Positions 62,346 through 64,000 of a stretch of 64,000 nucleotides of DNA are shown piece by piece. Numbering within the stretch: position 1 is the first letter of the stretch; each line of letters begins with the position of its first letter. A program made the position numbers and the translations under genes. This stretch comes from Engraulis encrasicolus (Eukaryota > Chordata > Actinopteri > Clupeiformes > Engraulidae): contig NC_085865.1 in assembly GCF_034702125.1 (NCBI RefSeq), forward strand, positions 25,434,067 through 25,498,066, written 5' to 3'. Below the pieces are notes generated by a model. It saw nothing but the letters and a program-made list of their open reading frames with translations, searched no databases and was not told the DNA's origin.

Positions 62346-63120
62346 TCATCTACCCGTGTAAGTAGAGGGCAAGGTGAAACGGTTGGTACTGGAGACAGAC
62401 AATGTCCTGAAAGAAACATAGGGGTTTAGCATAGCTTTCAGGTAAGCCAGAGTAGGGCCTGTTGTAGCTTTATAGGCAAGGGTCAGGGCCTTGTATTCAA
62501 TTAGGGCATGAAAAAGAGGAGTGGCATGCAGTGACATTTGCAAAGGGCTTATTGCACAAGCTGGAAGACCAGTCAGGAGGGAGTTGCAGTAGTTCAGGTC
62601 AGATGGACAATATCAGAAGTTGAGTCATTCAGGTCAGATACAGTCTGATTGTATGTATATATATATAACAGTGAGAAGCGACATGACTGGGAAACTGAGG
62701 CTATGTGGTCAGAGAATGATAGATGGTCATCAACAATGACACCTAGATTTATTGTGGCCTTATTTAAGGCAACAGTAGCAGAATCCAAATTGAGTTTGAT
62801 ATAATGGCAACCTAAATCTCTGGCTGAGATCACCAGCAGTGCAGTTTGAGCGAGGCTCAACTGAAGGTGGCATTCCTTCATACTTGTGGATAGTTCAGAG
62901 AGGCAAGCGGAAATGTGTGCGTAGACCGTGGAGTCATCTGGCACAAAGTATAGGTATAACTGTGCTTCATTGGTGTAACAGTAGTATGAGAAGCTGTGAG
63001 AACAGATAACATGGCCCAGTGATGTGGTGTACATGGCAAATAGGAGTCGCAGCACCAGCCCTTAGGACACCTCTGTGGAGAGGCTATGATTTCAGGACAG
63101 CTGACCTTGCCCTTGATACA
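62346..63120 (-). pseudogene. L2-type LINE reverse transcriptase remnant
   Basis: The minus strand shows IYTTSLGHVI-like text, FSYYCYTNEAQLYLYF (the decayed YADD region), PDDSTVYAHISACLSELSTS, LDSATVALNKATINLGVIVD, then after a deletion ALIEYKALTLAYKATTGPTL and a C-terminal tail. These follow the order of fish L2-clade ORF2 proteins. The catalytic YADD is lost (YTNE), frames shift, and a central part is missing. It lies within the 3.74-kb element. Confidence 0.82.
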
Positions 63121-63732
63121 TGCTAAGAATGATACCACCAGACTCAAAGAATGTCTGGAAGAAGTTGAGAAACATACAACTCAATTATTTACATCTAAGA
63201 GAGATGTTAAATGATCATGTTTTGAAAAAAAATGCTAGCTGGTGTGTCTGCACAAAGAATTTTAGATTTACTACAAAACAAAAAGAGATGTGCATAATCT
63301 CATCTGAAGATATCTTCTGGTTTACTAGAAACAAAATAAAAGAGTAATTTTGAGCTTGGCTGTTTCAGATTTTGAGTTTTTGCATTTTGAAATGTAATGC
63401 ATATTTAATTAGATATAGTCCAATTACCATATTAAAACACAACATTTAAGAAAACTTGCAATACATTTTTTTCTCACGAATATGTGAGTAATCACCGGAT
63501 TAAGTTTCATGGTGATATCGGCAAGCTAAATTTTTTGGCCTATTCACCTGGAGTGTCTCTCGGCCCTTATAATAAGCCTATGGCAGCCATGTTGAAAATA
63601 ACTCATTTCCCAAAGTCAGATTTTACTAGATTTTTAGTATGTCATTTAGAAGGTCCAACAGTAATAGAATCCATAAAAAAAACCTTTTGTATCATTTTTT
63701 TGGGGTTAAACCCTAAATGTACTCGCCTAAAT

Positions 63733-64000
63733 ACAGAGTGTGCAGCCACAGCCACAGGCTCACACATCACAGCATGACTCTCACTCAAGTGATGAGGCCC
63801 CCCTACCTGCCTCACAACTTGACCCTTTCATTCAAACACTGCAGAGAGATGATGACACCCTTTCTCTGGCAGCCACCGATACTCTCTTCCCCATGGATAT
63901 GGGTGATTTTTCACTGCCAGAGGATATTACAAATTTTGACTCCTCTGCTACAGAGAGCGGGAGGGAGTCAGATGATGGTACTGAGGCTTCTGGAATAAAT
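63733..64000 (+). pseudogene. DIRS gag, copy 2, continuation to window edge
   Basis: It resumes with CAGAGTGTGCAGCCACAGCC and matches copy 1 from about 40099 to 40368 with very few changes. Truncated by the window end. Confidence 0.85.

Larger units (their letters stand above)
59987..63728. mobile_element. Unclassified 3.74-kb inverted-repeat element in DIRS gag
   Basis: Ends are AGTCGAGTACATCTATGG and its imperfect inverse (from 63728 leftward AGGCGAGTACATTTAGGG). Similarity extends about 60 bases and includes ACCCCAAAAAAA and TGATACAAAAGGTTTTT. The flanks carry AAAT on both sides (59983-59986, 63729-63732), a 4-bp duplication. Copy 1 of the DIRS is the near-empty site. The interior is AT-rich, has no transposase frame, and holds the motif array at 60548-62178 and a nested LINE fragment. 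The superfamily is not assigned; a 4-bp target is seen in some Sola, Chapaev and Academ elements. Confidence 0.85.
55981..64000. repeat. Second copy of a large duplicated block (matches 36112 onward)
   Basis: Direct-orientation copy at about 98-99% identity of 36112-40380, starting abruptly at TGTTCCTTTT (55981). The order is the same: coiled-coil exon start, upstream flank, hAT MITEs and DIRS 5' end. Differences are: Helitron absent, MITE 57083-57360 present, 58511-58768 retained, an extra 359 bases in the DIRS leader (59060-59418), and a 3.74-kb element in gag (59987-63728). Copy 2 continues past the window edge. Confidence 0.92.
58859..64000 (+). mobile_element. DIRS retrotransposon, copy 2 (5' part, runs off window)
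   Basis: Left terminal repeat, leader and gag match copy 1, and about 90 bases of flanking sequence left of the element are also shared. The two copies therefore descend from one insertion that was duplicated, not from two insertions. The leader contains 359 bases (59060-59418) absent from copy 1. Gag is interrupted by 59987-63728 and resumes to the window edge. Confidence 0.92.

Overview
The window reads as genomic DNA of a ray-finned fish, very likely a teleost. The support is: an intron-containing phospholipid scramblase gene, long CA/GT and CT microsatellites, tRNA-derived SINEs with target-site duplications, an IR/DR Tc1 transposon, a DIRS tyrosine-recombinase retrotransposon, and a Ty3/gypsy element with the unusual Gmr1-type domain order. 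The species cannot be named from sequence. There are no operons, ribosome binding sites or CRISPR arrays. Most open frames are chance frames or shadows of repeats.

Layout. 1-20 kb has no host gene that I can support. It holds a 173-bp tandem duplication, CT and CA/GT microsatellites, a TTAA-flanked MITE, two or three tRNA-SINEs, a TA-flanked mariner MITE (12186-12590), a 1.65-kb hAT-type element with an 8-bp target duplication (12757-14408) and a decayed full-length Tc1 element (15107-16703). 20.3-28.8 kb holds a minus-strand phospholipid scramblase gene. Its six coding exons all have consensus splice sites, and its introns carry MITEs and a SINE. 31.9-37 kb holds a minus-strand gene for an unrecognised, highly charged coiled-coil protein. 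It has a large exon with one frame break and two short 3' exons, and an intron almost filled by a Helitron-like element.

39.3-54.3 kb is one DIRS retrotransposon with inverted terminal repeats and a textbook internal complementary region. It is interrupted by a 1.33-kb hAT element in RT, a 0.53-kb MITE in the RNase H region, and a 7.67-kb Gmr1-like LTR retrotransposon downstream of the recombinase. The LTR element is itself interrupted in RT by a 1.1-kb element with 97-bp perfect terminal inverted repeats.

From 55,981 to the end the sequence repeats 36,112 onward at about 98-99% identity: the 5' part of the coiled-coil exon, its upstream flank and the DIRS 5' end. The two copies therefore act as empty and filled sites for each other. 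This defines exactly a Helitron insertion (copy 1), a 278-bp MITE and a 3.74-kb unclassified element (copy 2), and a deletion in copy 1. The 3.74-kb element carries about a dozen scattered copies of a TCCTATGGTGTGAC-like motif and is the least familiar object here. Direct tandem duplication and uncollapsed haplotypes are both possible explanations for the repeated block.
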